Program-made: the position numbers and the translations under genes
The notes under the pieces: generated by a model
The model's input: only the letters and a program-made list of their open reading frames with translations
Told to the model about the DNA's origin: nothing
Databases searched by the model: none
Shown: positions 1 to 8,178 of the stretch, piece after piece
Numbering within the stretch: position 1 is the first letter of the stretch
How the letters are laid out: every line of letters begins with the position of its first letter
Source of the DNA: B4-G1 sp964393895
GTDB taxonomy: Bacteria; Chloroflexota; Anaerolineae; B4-G1
Length of the DNA stretch: 23,071 nucleotides
Assembly: GCA_964393895.1 (NCBI GenBank)
Contig: CAYMWP010000072.1
Span: 1 to 23,071 of the forward strand
Direction: 5' to 3'

Positions 1-51
1 CTCGGCAGAGACCTCCGAGGTCTAGGGTCTCTACTGAAATGAAACACACCC
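1..51 (+). repeat. MITE-like element, family A, copy A1 (right end only, cut by window edge)
   Basis: The segment ends in TGAAATGAAACACACCC, the right end of family A. It is reverse-complementary to the left part of the copy at 5422-5489: 43 bases match with one difference. It contains the 15-bp palindrome AGACCTCCGAGGTCT at 9-23. The left end lies outside the window, so length and target duplication cannot be judged. It sits 64 bp past the stop codon of the ABC ATPase gene. Confidence 0.75.
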
Positions 52-115
52 AAATCATTTGATCTTTGTCTGATTTGGAGATTTACTCACCCGCCGCACT
101 CCAGATCACTAAATC

Positions 116-799
116 TCACCTCTCCAAATCCGAGATCCTCCCGTCGCGCAACTGGATCACTCGCTCCGCGAACTTGGCCATGCGCAGATCGTGAGTGACG
201 TAGATGACCGTTGTGCCCTGTTCACGGTTCAATCTGGCGACGACCTCCATCACCTCGAAACCGGTCTCCGAGTCCAGGTCGCCGGTGATCTCGTCGCCGA
301 TGAGGATGGGGGGATCGTTGGCCAGGGCGCGGGCGATGGCGACGCGCTGTTGCTGCCCGCCGGAAAGCTCGCTGGGGTAATGCTGGGCCCGGTCGGCCAG
401 CCCGACGCTTTCCAACAATTGCTCCACCTTGCGCCGCCGCTCGTGTTTGCTCAGCCCGGCCAGGGCCAATGGCACCTCCACGTTCTCCCGTGCCGTAAAG
501 TTGGCCAGCAGATTATAGCTCTGAAAGACAAAGCCCATCTTGGTGAGCCGCATTTCGGAGAGTGCGTCCTCCGGCAGCGCGACGACGTTCTCGCCATCCA
601 CGAGCACGTGGCCCCGGCTCGGCTCCTCCAGCCCACCGATGATGTTCAAGAGCGTGGTCTTGCCAGAGCCGCTGGGGCCCATCAAGCAGACCACCTCGCC
701 CGGCATCACGTCCAGCGTGACGCCGCGCAATGCCTGCACCGCTTCGCGGCCCATCAGGAAGGATTTGTGGACGTTTACGCAACTTACAATTGTATCCAT
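116..799 (-). CDS. ABC transporter ATP-binding protein, MacB/LolD type
   Basis: A 227-aa nucleotide-binding subunit of an ABC transporter, predicted to sit on the cytoplasmic face of a membrane complex. Walker A is GPSGSGKT (41-48), the Q-loop is VFQSYNLL (91-98), the signature is LSGGQQQR (145-152) and the H-loop is YVTHD. The length and the LolD/MacB-like sequence fit the family that drives MacB/FtsX-type permeases in lipoprotein release or export of peptides and macrolides. The Walker B/D-loop region reads LIGDEITGDLDS where most relatives have LLADEPTGNLDS; the catalytic Glu (E170) is kept. No permease is visible: downstream on this strand is a repeat and then the window edge, so the partner may lie beyond position 1. 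The start has a GGTGGTGAT ribosome site 5 bases upstream. The substrate cannot be told from sequence. Confidence 0.9.
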   Translation of the reverse strand: MDTIVSCVNVHKSFLMGREAVQALRGVTLDVMPGEVVCLMGPSGSGKTTLLNIIGGLEEPSRGHVLVDGENVVALPEDALSEMRLTKMGFVFQSYNLLANFTARENVEVPLALAGLSKHERRRKVEQLLESVGLADRAQHYPSELSGGQQQRVAIARALANDPPILIGDEITGDLDSETGFEVMEVVARLNREQGTTVIYVTHDLRMAKFAERVIQLRDGRISDLER

Positions 800-830
800 T
801 TGCGATCACCACCAGGATTGTGTTACCGTG

Positions 831-839
831 ATTTTATCA
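831..839 (-). promoter_or_regulatory. Candidate extended -10 promoter of the ABC ATPase gene
   Basis: On the minus strand this reads TGATAAAAT, an extended -10 (TGn plus TAAAAT), placed about 30 bp upstream of the ATG at 799. No convincing -35 is seen, as is usual for extended -10 promoters. Confidence 0.4.
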
Positions 840-1173
840 TCGCCAAACGATGCTATTCTACGCCGAACCGCCCGACTGTGCAAGTTGGGATGGCCTCCAA
901 TGTGGCCCGACTGGCGCTGTGGTGTGGGGAGATGCCGAAACGAGACCATCCCGAACTGCCACGCTGGGGTGCGCCGGGCCTCACGCGGCGACGTGACGCG
1001 CAAGAGCCTGTGCCAATTCAGCTTCAGTGATTCTTTAACCTGGTTGTCACCTCGTTTTCACTTGTCTGCGCTAGAATGAGGAACGTCCTCTAGGTATTTT
1101 GAGGTAGGAGGATCGCTCTGGATATATGAGTACACGATAACGGATGTAGAAACACACGATGAAGGTGTTTGTA
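840..1173. other. Intergenic stretch with no recognised gene
   Basis: Open frames run through this stretch but show no motif, have no ribosome site and are continuations of shadows of the ABC gene. A TAGAAT at 1072-1077 resembles a -10 but the nearest TTGTCA is 22 bases upstream, too far for a normal spacer. I see nothing else definable here. Confidence 0.4.
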
Positions 1174-1277
1174 CAGGGTTGTTCAGTTCTCGCCGCGTAG
1201 AGCCGCACCGGCCCTTGCCGGTGCGGCTTACCCATTCACTCCGCTGACCTAGAACTGAACAGCCCTGGGTGTTTCTA
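1164..1277. repeat. MITE-like element, family C, with imperfect 10-bp target duplication
   Basis: The element proper is 1174-1267 (94 bp). The left end CAGGGTTGTTCAGTTCT (1174-1190) and right end AGAACTGAACAGCCCTG (1251-1267) are inverted repeats with one mismatch over 17 bp. They are flanked by GGTGTTTGTA (1164-1173) and GGTGTTTCTA (1268-1277), a 10-bp direct repeat with one difference. The core holds a strong stem-loop, AGCCGCACCGG / CCGGTGCGGCT. Ends starting CAGGG with 8-10 bp duplications are typical of the ISAs1 family, so a non-autonomous ISAs1 derivative is the likeliest origin. No transposase is encoded. Confidence 0.75.
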
Positions 1278-1369
1278 GGTCACGCTTGCAGTGACTGTAG
1301 GTAAGATAGTGTTTCTTCCTGGACCGGTGGGGCGGATGGGCTAGAGGTAGAGGACGAGATCTCGGTCTG

Positions 1370-1375
1370 CATAAT
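1370..1375 (+). promoter_or_regulatory. Possible -10 box of the histidine kinase gene
   Basis: CATAAT lies just upstream of the left copy of the 8-bp duplication AGAGAGGG. Without the inserted element it would sit about 23 bp upstream of the ATG, giving a short leader. No good -35 is visible at 17 bp, so the assignment is weak. Confidence 0.25.
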
Positions 1376-1379
1376 CGTA

Positions 1380-1536
1380 AGAGAGGGGTAACTGCTCAGC
1401 CTATTGCTCATTTAGACCTCCGAGGTCTTACCCAAGCACACTCGAGCGTGAAACATCAGTCATTTTCGACCTGTGCAGTGGGTGAATCAGTTGTCAGAGA
1501 CCTCGGAGGTCTGAGCCTGAGCAGTTACAGAGAGGG
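1380..1536. mobile_element. MITE-like element, family B, copy B1, with perfect 8-bp target duplication
   Basis: The element is 1388-1528 (141 bp), with ends GTAACTGCTCAG and CTGAGCAGTTAC as perfect 12-bp inverted repeats. AGAGAGGG flanks it on both sides (1380-1387 and 1529-1536). Inside, AGACCTCCGAGGTCT (1414-1428) and its inverse AGACCTCGGAGGTCT (1498-1512) face each other, so the whole unit can fold as nested stems. Copy B2 at 20050-20189 has the same length and conserved internal blocks (GCGTGAAA, TTTTCGAC, GCAGTGGG). Ends beginning GTAA plus 8-bp duplications are hallmarks of the IS66 family; no transposase is encoded. The right duplication copy is the Shine-Dalgarno of the next gene. 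Confidence 0.85.
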
Positions 1537-1542
1537 TAAAGT

Positions 1543-4500
1543 ATGGGCGACATAGAATCTCGGGCGCAGTGGCTGGAGAGGGTTTTGGAGATCAGCCGTG
1601 AACTGACTTCCACACTCTCTCTGGAACCTCTGTTGCGCAAGACCGTGGAAGCGGCGGCCGAACTGACGGACAGTGAGGCGGCCTCCATTCTGTTGCTGGA
1701 CGACCGTAGCGGCGAGTTGCGTTTCGTGGCATCTAGTGTTTTGGCCGACCAGTTCACCGACGTCCCTGTGCCCATCGAGAGTTCCATCGCTGGCGCAGTC
1801 TTTTCATCCGGGAGTTCCCTGATCGTCCCCGATGTCCACGCCGATCCGCGTTACTGGGCGGTGGTGGAATGCCAGGTCGGTTTTGAGAAGCGCTCGCTGC
1901 TGGCGACGCCCTTGCAGTTCGAGGACCGCCGGATCGGCGTGCTGGAGGCAGAGAACAAACGCGACGACGAGGGATTCGGCCCGAGGGACGTAGAGATGCT
2001 GACCGCGCTGGCTGCTCAGGCGACGATAGCCATCGCAAACGCGCGGTCGGTGGAAAGACTGCGCGAAGCCCGCAATCTGGCCGAAGCTCTGCGCCAGGCC
2101 AGCGCCGCTTTGGGCAGCACCCTGAGCTACGACGAGGTGCTCAACCGCATTCTGGAGCAGGTAGACCATGTGCTGCCCCAGGTTGCGGCGAACATTATGC
2201 TCATCGAGGGCCCTGAAGTGGTCCGCGTCTTTCGCGGGCACGGCTACGAACAGTTGGGGGTCACGGCGACGGACGCCTCCATCAGCTTTAAAGTTTCCGA
2301 CGTGGCCGGGTTGCGCAGGATGGAGCAGACCGGCCAGCCTGTGGTCATTCCCTACGTGGAGCGCGATGAGGAATGGGTAGTTTCTCGGCCTGAGCATGTC
2401 TGGATCAAGTCCTACGCCGGCGCTCCCATCCGTGTCCGAGATCGGGTCATCGGTTTCTTGAATGTGAACAGCGCCACCCCCGGTTTCTTCAGCCAGGCCG
2501 ACGCAGAGCACCTGCAGGCTTTTGCCAACCATGCCGCCATCGCTATTGAGAACGCCCGGTTGTATAGTCAGGCCCAGCAAGAGTTGACCGAGCGGATGCG
2601 GGCGGAGAAAGAACTGCGGAGACATCGCGATCACCTCGAAGAGTTGGTCGAGGAGCGGACCGCCGAACTGGTAAGCGCCGTCGAACAACGCGACCGGGTC
2701 AACGATGATTTGACCCACGAGATCGTCGAGCGCACGCGGGCGGAAGAGGCGCTACAGCGTCGCAATCAGGAACTGGCTGCCCTCAACGCGGTGGCCCAAG
2801 CCCTGTCCACCTCGTTCGAGTTGCGGGACATTCTGGACCAGGCTCTCTTGGCCACGGTCAATGCGCTGGGATTCGCGGGCGGTCTGATCGCTCTGGCCGA
2901 CGAGCGGACGGGGGAGGTAGCAATCTCTACTCACACGGGCCTGCCGCAGACCTTTATCGAGCATCTGTGGGACCGGGGCGCGAACGGCGCACTGTATGCT
3001 CTCGTGTGGCGGGAGGGAAAATCACTCTGTCTGGAAGACTTGCGCCAGGATGCGCCGGTAGAAACGCACGCGTTGCTGGACCTGGGAATAGAATCCTACG
3101 CAGCCGCACCGATCGTCCACCAGGAGCGCGCCCTGGGCGCCCTTTGCCTCTTCGATACCGCGCCCCGTTCTGTCCCCGAGACCGATTACGCTCTGCTGAC
3201 CGCTATAGGCCAACAAATAGGCGTAGCGGTGGAGAACGTCCGTCTCTTTGGGAACGCTGTGCGCGAGCGCCGGGTATCTCATACCCTGCTCGATACCGCC
3301 AAGGCCCTGAGCGCGACGCTGCGCCTGGACAAGTTATTGGAGCGCGCCCTGGACGAGCTTCAGCGGGTGGTGCCTTATGACACGGCTTCGATCAACATGG
3401 TGCGCGCTGGACGTTGTTGGACTGTCGCCTCCCGCGGTCTGGAGCACGCTACCTCGAGAGGGTTTGCGTTGGAGGAACGCCCGCTGGTGCAACGGGTTGT
3501 GCTCGAACGTGGGCCGGTCATTGTTCCAGATGTGCGCGCAGAGCCCGATTGGTCTTCCCTGGAAGAGTTCGTGTCGGTGCGCTCGTGGTTGGGTGTACCG
3601 CTGACTGCCAAGGAGGAGGTCATCGGTGTGCTGATGATGAGTTCTCAGCATCCTTTCACCTACGACGAAGAAGCGGCCCGTCCGGCCTTTGCCTTCGCCC
3701 ACCAGGTGGCCATGGCCCTCGAGAACTCGCGCCTGTACGAGCAGGTGCAGGCAAAATTGCGCGAGGCTAACCTGCTGCATAGTGTGACGACGGCTCTCTC
3801 GTATACTCTCGACTTGGATCAGATACTGCCTTACGTGGCCCGCAGCTTGTGTGAGGTTCTGAACGCTACCAGCGTCGAGATCTTTAACCTGGATGAGGAA
3901 GCCGATCAACTGCGGCAGTCGGCCGCCGTCACCGTCGTCGCCGAATACGTGGCCGATGAGAGCACCGAGGAGGAGCAAAGTCTGGGCCTGGGTCAGACCC
4001 GCGTGCTGGCTGACCTCCCCGTCACGGCAGAGGCCCTGGCCCGGCGCCGCCCGGTGCAAGTGCGGGTGAACGATCCCCAGGTGGAAGCGCCTCTGCAGGC
4101 CAAGCTGAGGGCCCATGGGGCGCAGGCTATGCTGCTTCTGCCGATGGTGGCTGGTGACCGTGTGTTGGGCTTTGCCCAGGTGTGGGAGAGCAAAACTCCC
4201 CGCTATTTCACCGACGGTGAGATCGCGACGGGCCAGACACTGATTCACCAGGCGACCATCACTGTAGACAACGCCAGGCTCGTCGAGGCGCTGCGCCAAC
4301 GCACTATCGAGCTCCAAACACGCAACGAGGAACTGGACGCTTTCGCCCACACCGTGGCCCACGATCTCAAAACTCCGTTGAATTCGCTCGTCGGTTATGG
4401 CTGGTTGCTGGAGCAAAGGTCTGCCGAAATATCGGATAAAGAGCTACTGCGCGATTCGCAGATGATTATGCAGACTGCGAACAAGATGAACACGATCATT

Positions 4501-5049
4501 AACGAGTTGCTCCTGTTGGCCAGTGTGCGCAAGATGGAAAAAATCGAGGTGGAGCCTCTGGACATGGCCAATATCGTGGCCCAAGCTCGGGTCCGACTGG
4601 CCGATCTGATCGAGCAGCACCAGGCCGAGGTCATTGTGGCAGGTGACTGGCCGGCGGCGCTGGGCCGCGATCAGTGGGTCGAAGAAGTATGGGCCAACTA
4701 TATGAGCAACGCGCTAAAGTACGGCGGTCAGCCGCCGCGCGTCGAATTGGGTGTAGACCTCTTCCCAGATACCTGTGCAAACGAGGGGGAAGTGAATGAG
4801 GGGATGGTGCGCTTCTGGGTACGCGACAACGGCCCTGGCCTCACGTCAGAGGAACAGGCCCGGTTGTTTACGCCGTTCACGCGGCTCGATCAGGTCAGCG
4901 CCAAGGGACACGGATTGGGGTTGTCAATCGTGCGGCGTATCGTGGAAAAGCTCGGCGGGCAGGTGGGGGTGGAGAGTAAAGTGGGCCAGGGAAGTGTTTT
5001 CAGTTTTACTCTGCCGGGTGTGGAGCCGAACGTGCGATCTGAAACGTGA
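1543..5049 (+). CDS. Soluble multi-GAF sensor histidine kinase
   Basis: A 1168-aa two-component sensor kinase. No membrane segment or signal peptide is seen, so it should act in the cytoplasm. Five GAF-type sensory domains follow one another (about 20-165, 185-340, 415-565, 580-740, 745-915), with a charged coiled coil between the second and third (about 343-415). The C-terminal core has an H-box FAHTVAHDLKTP with the phospho-acceptor His940, an N-box NYMSNALKYG (about 1051), DNGPGL (about 1095) and GHGLGLSIV (about 1122). There is no receiver domain and no adjacent response regulator, so the partner is unknown; the regulator at 9817-10437 lacks the phosphorylatable Asp. The ligands of the GAF domains cannot be read from sequence. 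The start uses ribosome site GAGAGGG, 6 bases upstream, which belongs to the target duplication of the preceding repeat. Confidence 0.93.
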   Translation: MGDIESRAQWLERVLEISRELTSTLSLEPLLRKTVEAAAELTDSEAASILLLDDRSGELRFVASSVLADQFTDVPVPIESSIAGAVFSSGSSLIVPDVHADPRYWAVVECQVGFEKRSLLATPLQFEDRRIGVLEAENKRDDEGFGPRDVEMLTALAAQATIAIANARSVERLREARNLAEALRQASAALGSTLSYDEVLNRILEQVDHVLPQVAANIMLIEGPEVVRVFRGHGYEQLGVTATDASISFKVSDVAGLRRMEQTGQPVVIPYVERDEEWVVSRPEHVWIKSYAGAPIRVRDRVIGFLNVNSATPGFFSQADAEHLQAFANHAAIAIENARLYSQAQQELTERMRAEKELRRHRDHLEELVEERTAELVSAVEQRDRVNDDLTHEIVERTRAEEALQRRNQELAALNAVAQALSTSFELRDILDQALLATVNALGFAGGLIALADERTGEVAISTHTGLPQTFIEHLWDRGANGALYALVWREGKSLCLEDLRQDAPVETHALLDLGIESYAAAPIVHQERALGALCLFDTAPRSVPETDYALLTAIGQQIGVAVENVRLFGNAVRERRVSHTLLDTAKALSATLRLDKLLERALDELQRVVPYDTASINMVRAGRCWTVASRGLEHATSRGFALEERPLVQRVVLERGPVIVPDVRAEPDWSSLEEFVSVRSWLGVPLTAKEEVIGVLMMSSQHPFTYDEEAARPAFAFAHQVAMALENSRLYEQVQAKLREANLLHSVTTALSYTLDLDQILPYVARSLCEVLNATSVEIFNLDEEADQLRQSAAVTVVAEYVADESTEEEQSLGLGQTRVLADLPVTAEALARRRPVQVRVNDPQVEAPLQAKLRAHGAQAMLLLPMVAGDRVLGFAQVWESKTPRYFTDGEIATGQTLIHQATITVDNARLVEALRQRTIELQTRNEELDAFAHTVAHDLKTPLNSLVGYGWLLEQRSAEISDKELLRDSQMIMQTANKMNTIINELLLLASVRKMEKIEVEPLDMANIVAQARVRLADLIEQHQAEVIVAGDWPAALGRDQWVEEVWANYMSNALKYGGQPPRVELGVDLFPDTCANEGEVNEGMVRFWVRDNGPGLTSEEQARLFTPFTRLDQVSAKGHGLGLSIVRRIVEKLGGQVGVESKVGQGSVFSFTLPGVEPNVRSET

Positions 5050-5148
5050 TGCGCGTCTCACTGCGGGACACCTTGGTCAAATGGGTTTCAGGCATCGTTT
5101 CAAAACTGAAAGATAGGACCTTGACAATTTAGCGGCTCCTCCTGAGCG

Positions 5149-5157
5149 TGGTATACT
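5149..5157 (+). promoter_or_regulatory. Extended -10 promoter upstream of a decayed small gene
   Basis: TGGTATACT is a near-consensus extended -10. It is followed 44 bp later by a start codon with the ribosome site AGGAGAG. A perfect TTGACA at 5121-5126 is 25 bases upstream of the TATACT, too far to be its -35. Confidence 0.5.
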
Positions 5158-5200
5158 CTGGGCGTATCATCCCAATCTTCCTACCACCCAGGAGAGCCAA

Positions 5201-5421
5201 ATGGAGTATACCATCACCTTGCCAGACAGTCCATCCGCGATTGCTTACGGGTCGGATGGGGCATTTCTCAACTGCGCGGTCGCTTGATTCTGACCTCGAT
5301 CTTACCTGGTGGCGTGAGGATGCGTCCCTTGGAAGACATCCTGGAAGAGGCGCCGCTGGAAGGCCGCTCCGACACTGCGATCTGGCGAATCGTCAACCAA
5401 GCAGGCCAAGGCATATCAGAT
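5201..5421 (+). pseudogene. Remnant of a small gene, possibly antitoxin-like, cut by a repeat
   Basis: An ATG at 5201 with ribosome site AGGAGAG (5190-5196) and an extended -10 upstream opens a frame that stops after 28 codons (MEYTITLPDS...). A second short frame from 5320 (MRPLEDILEEAPLEG...) continues coding-like sequence in a different frame and then runs into repeat A2, which supplies its stop codon at 5440-5442. The ITLPDS start and the RPLEDILEEA block resemble the strand and helix of short ribbon-helix-helix antitoxins, but this is only a resemblance. Read together, this looks like a gene of perhaps 70-90 codons that has been frameshifted and truncated. Intact signals upstream suggest recent decay. 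Alternatively the first 28 codons are a genuine short peptide. Confidence 0.4.
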
Positions 5422-5489
5422 GGGTGTGTTTCATTTCAGTAGAGACGCTAGACCTCGGAGGTCTTACCCAGCTCATTTGAAACACACCC
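5422..5489 (-). repeat. MITE-like element, family A, copy A2 (68 bp, inverted relative to A1 and A3)
   Basis: Bounded by GGGTGTGTTTCATTTCAGT on the left and TGAAACACACCC on the right. The two ends of family A differ just inside the repeat (TTTCAGT versus AAATG), which gives each copy a direction; this copy points the other way from A1 and A3. It carries AGACCTCGGAGGTCT at 5450-5464. No target duplication is visible. It lies between the decayed gene and the end of lon, 10 bp past the lon stop codon, and may act as a bidirectional terminator-like hairpin. Confidence 0.75.
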
Positions 5490-5498
5490 CTAACGGTC

Positions 5499-7958
5499 TC
5501 ACTCGGCGTCGAGGTCGGGGTCGCGCGGGGCGGGTGAAAGTAGCGCGGTGTCGAGCACCCTGTCCATTTGTTCGACCAGGACAATGTTCAATTTGCGCTT
5601 GACACGCCGGGGGATTTCGTTGAGGTCTTTTTCATTGCGTTGGGGAATGATGATCGTCTCGAGACCGGCGCGATAGGCCGCCAGTATCTTTTCCTTGAGG
5701 CCACCGACGGGCAACACCCGACCACGCAACGTGATCTCGCCCGTCATCCCAACGTCGTGGCGCACGGGCCGGTCGGTGAAAGCGGACGCGAGAGCCGTAG
5801 CAATCGTGATACCGGCCGAAGGGCCGTCCTTGGGGATCGCCCCTTCCGGTAGATGAATGTGAATGTCTGTTTTGTCGAAGAGATCAGGGTCAATCCCCAA
5901 TTCTGTGCTGCGGGTGCGGACGTAGCTCAACGCCGCCTGGGCCGATTCCTGCATAACGTCACCCAACTGCCCGGTCAGCATCAGGCTGCCCCCCTTACCG
6001 GGCATCAGCGCCACCTCCACGGGGATCAAGTCCCCCCCGGCCTCGGTCCAGGCTACGCCGGTGGCGATGCCAACCCCGTCCTGCTCCTCCGCCAGGTTGC
6101 GGGTGAACTGGGGTGGGCCAAGATATCGGGGGAGCATGTCGGCCCGGATGCGTTGAGGGTGAGATTTCCCTTCAGCCAGGCGGCGAGCGACCTTGCGGCA
6201 GATGTTGGCGATATTGCGCTCAAGGTTGCGCACGCCGGCCTCGTAGGTATACTCACGGGTCAGGCTTCGCAACACGCCATCGGTAAAGACGATGGCGTGA
6301 TCCTCCAGGCCGTGCTCCTCGATTTGGCGCGGGATCAGGAAGCGACGCGCGATTTCCAACTTTTCCTCGTCAATGTAGCCGGGAAATTCAATCACCTCCA
6401 TCCGATCTTGCAAAGCCGGCGGGATTGGGCTGAGCACGTTGGCCGTGGTGATGAACAAGACTTTGGAGAGATCGTAAGGCACCTCGAGGTAATGATCGGA
6501 GAAGGCGTGATTCTGCTCCGGATCCAACACCTCTAGCAGAGCGGCTGCCGGGTCGCCGCGAAAATCCGCCCCTATCTTGTCCACCTCGTCGAGCATAAAC
6601 AGGGGATTGAGCGTTCCGGCCCGGCGCATCGTTTGGATGATACGACCGGGCAGCGAGCCGATGTAGGTACGGCGGTGCCCCCGGATCTCTGCCTCGTCTC
6701 GCACGCCGCCCAGGCTCACGCGAACGAACTTGCGCCCCAGGGCCTCGGCGATGGACTGCCCCAGCGAGGTCTTGCCGGTGCCGGGAGGTCCCACGAAGCA
6801 AAGGATGGGACTGCGCATTTTGTCGGCCGCCAGCCGCCGCACGGCGATGTATTCGAGGATACGCTCCTTGGCCTTGGGCAACCCATAATGGCGGGATTCC
6901 AGTACTTGCTCGACGTGCTTGACATCCAGGTTGTCCTCAGAGATATCTGACCACGGTAAATCAATCAACCAATCGAGGTAAGTGCGGATCATGCCGGTCT
7001 CTGGCGACATGGGCGGCATAGCGGCCAAACGGTCTAGTTCTTTCTCGGCTCGCGCTTTAGTCTCTTCGGGCAGTTCCAGCTCGGCGATTTTCTGGCGCAG
7101 TTCATTCACTTCCTGGGTGTAGACGTCGCTCTCGCCCAGCTCGCTCTGGATGACCTTCATCTGCTCCCGCAAGAAATACTCGCGCTGGGTCTTGTCCAGT
7201 TCCTGCTGCACCTGCGCGTGGATGTGATCTTCCAGCTCGAGCACGTCCAGTTCCTTGGCCAGCAATACGCTGACACGCTGCAATCGCGCTGCCGGGTCTA
7301 CAGTCTCTAGCACCTCCTGGCGCTCTGACACTTCCAAATTCAACACTTGGGCCATCAGGTCGGCCAGCCAACCCGGCCCATCCACGTTCATAGCAAAGAC
7401 GTAGGCATCTTCGGGTAAAGAACGATTCAATTGTACTACTTTCTCAAAGAGCGCCAGTACGGCCCGCATCAGTGCCTCGGTGAGCGAGGTCTTTTCCTTC
7501 GTCTCGTAGACGGGCAAAGCGCGCACGCGAATGTAGGGCTCCAGTTGAACGTATTCGACGATCTGCAACCTATGAAGTCCCTGGCTCAGCATGCTGATGG
7601 TGCCATCTGGCATGCGCAACATACGGCCGATGTCCACCTCGGTGCCAAAGGTGAACAGGTCGTCCGGCCCTGGGTCCACCACGTCCGCATCCCGCTGAGC
7701 GACGGTGATGAGTGGCTCGCCCATTTCGAGCGCCACCTCGATGGCCTCTATCGAGCGGTCACGGCCGACAAAGAGCGGTGTGACCATGCGGGGAAACATC
7801 ACCATGTCGCGCAACGGCAACAATGGCCCTTCAATCGCTTCCCCCGAAAATTCACCCAGGGCCTCAATGGCATCCAAGTCCACGTCATCCATAGAAAACG
7901 GCATATCCTGAGGCCATCCCATCTGCGACCACCAATCCTGAAATACTCTATCCAACAT
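5499..7958 (-). CDS. lon: ATP-dependent Lon protease
   Basis: An 819-aa LonA-type protease that unfolds and degrades misfolded and regulatory proteins in the cytoplasm. After an acidic N-terminal extension of about 45 residues, the LAN substrate-binding domain begins at PLLPLRDMVMFPRM. The AAA+ module has Walker A GPPGTGKT (390-397) and Walker B FMLDEVDK. The C-terminal Ser-Lys protease domain has PKDGPSAG with catalytic Ser714, and GGLKEK with Lys757, spaced as in the E. coli enzyme (43 residues). Length is normal for LonA. The chosen ATG has ribosome site AGGAAGAG about 8 bases upstream. No HrcA/CIRCE operator is visible. It stands alone; the upstream region is taken up by repeat elements starting 31 bp from the start codon, and no clear promoter is seen. 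Confidence 0.97.
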   Translation of the reverse strand: MLDRVFQDWWSQMGWPQDMPFSMDDVDLDAIEALGEFSGEAIEGPLLPLRDMVMFPRMVTPLFVGRDRSIEAIEVALEMGEPLITVAQRDADVVDPGPDDLFTFGTEVDIGRMLRMPDGTISMLSQGLHRLQIVEYVQLEPYIRVRALPVYETKEKTSLTEALMRAVLALFEKVVQLNRSLPEDAYVFAMNVDGPGWLADLMAQVLNLEVSERQEVLETVDPAARLQRVSVLLAKELDVLELEDHIHAQVQQELDKTQREYFLREQMKVIQSELGESDVYTQEVNELRQKIAELELPEETKARAEKELDRLAAMPPMSPETGMIRTYLDWLIDLPWSDISEDNLDVKHVEQVLESRHYGLPKAKERILEYIAVRRLAADKMRSPILCFVGPPGTGKTSLGQSIAEALGRKFVRVSLGGVRDEAEIRGHRRTYIGSLPGRIIQTMRRAGTLNPLFMLDEVDKIGADFRGDPAAALLEVLDPEQNHAFSDHYLEVPYDLSKVLFITTANVLSPIPPALQDRMEVIEFPGYIDEEKLEIARRFLIPRQIEEHGLEDHAIVFTDGVLRSLTREYTYEAGVRNLERNIANICRKVARRLAEGKSHPQRIRADMLPRYLGPPQFTRNLAEEQDGVGIATGVAWTEAGGDLIPVEVALMPGKGGSLMLTGQLGDVMQESAQAALSYVRTRSTELGIDPDLFDKTDIHIHLPEGAIPKDGPSAGITIATALASAFTDRPVRHDVGMTGEITLRGRVLPVGGLKEKILAAYRAGLETIIIPQRNEKDLNEIPRRVKRKLNIVLVEQMDRVLDTALLSPAPRDPDLDAE

Positions 7959-7989
7959 TCATTCTCTTCCTGTAATTATTTTGACAATG

Positions 7990-8170
7990 GTAACTGCTCG
8001 GCCTTAGCCCATTCAAGTCTTCGCCCGGCACTTTGACGATTTGCCCTCGAAAACGGCTCTTGCGATGGCGAAGAGGGCGCTGAGGTAAGCGGAAAAACTC
8101 TGCGTTCTCTGTGCCTCTGTGGTGAGGGTTTGACTTGTCGGTTTGAGGCGCAGCTTTGTTAGGCAGTTAC
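7990..8170. repeat. Probable degenerate family B element, copy B4
   Basis: The left end GTAACTGCTCG matches the family B terminus except for one base. The right end GGCAGTTAC matches only its outer eight bases (GCAGTTAC). The core differs from B1 and B2: it has GCCCTC/GAGGGC arms (8043-8048, 8071-8076) and a TCTGCGTTCTCTGTGCCTCTG block that resembles the CACAGAG-type core of B3. No target duplication is seen. It occupies most of the lon-folC gap together with A3. Confidence 0.45.
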
Positions 8171-8178
8171 TTCCTATC

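Noticed and set aside
191..1030. Long plus-strand frame opposite the ABC ATPase
   Set aside because: Histidine- and glutamine-rich antisense of a gene with clear motifs; no ribosome site or family match.
3334..4416. 360-codon minus-strand frame inside the histidine kinase
   Set aside because: Antisense shadow of GAF domains in GC-rich sequence; composition is that of a shadow frame.
5121..5157. TTGACA with TATACT as a normal sigma-70 promoter
   Set aside because: The spacer is 25 bp. The TATACT was kept only as an extended -10.
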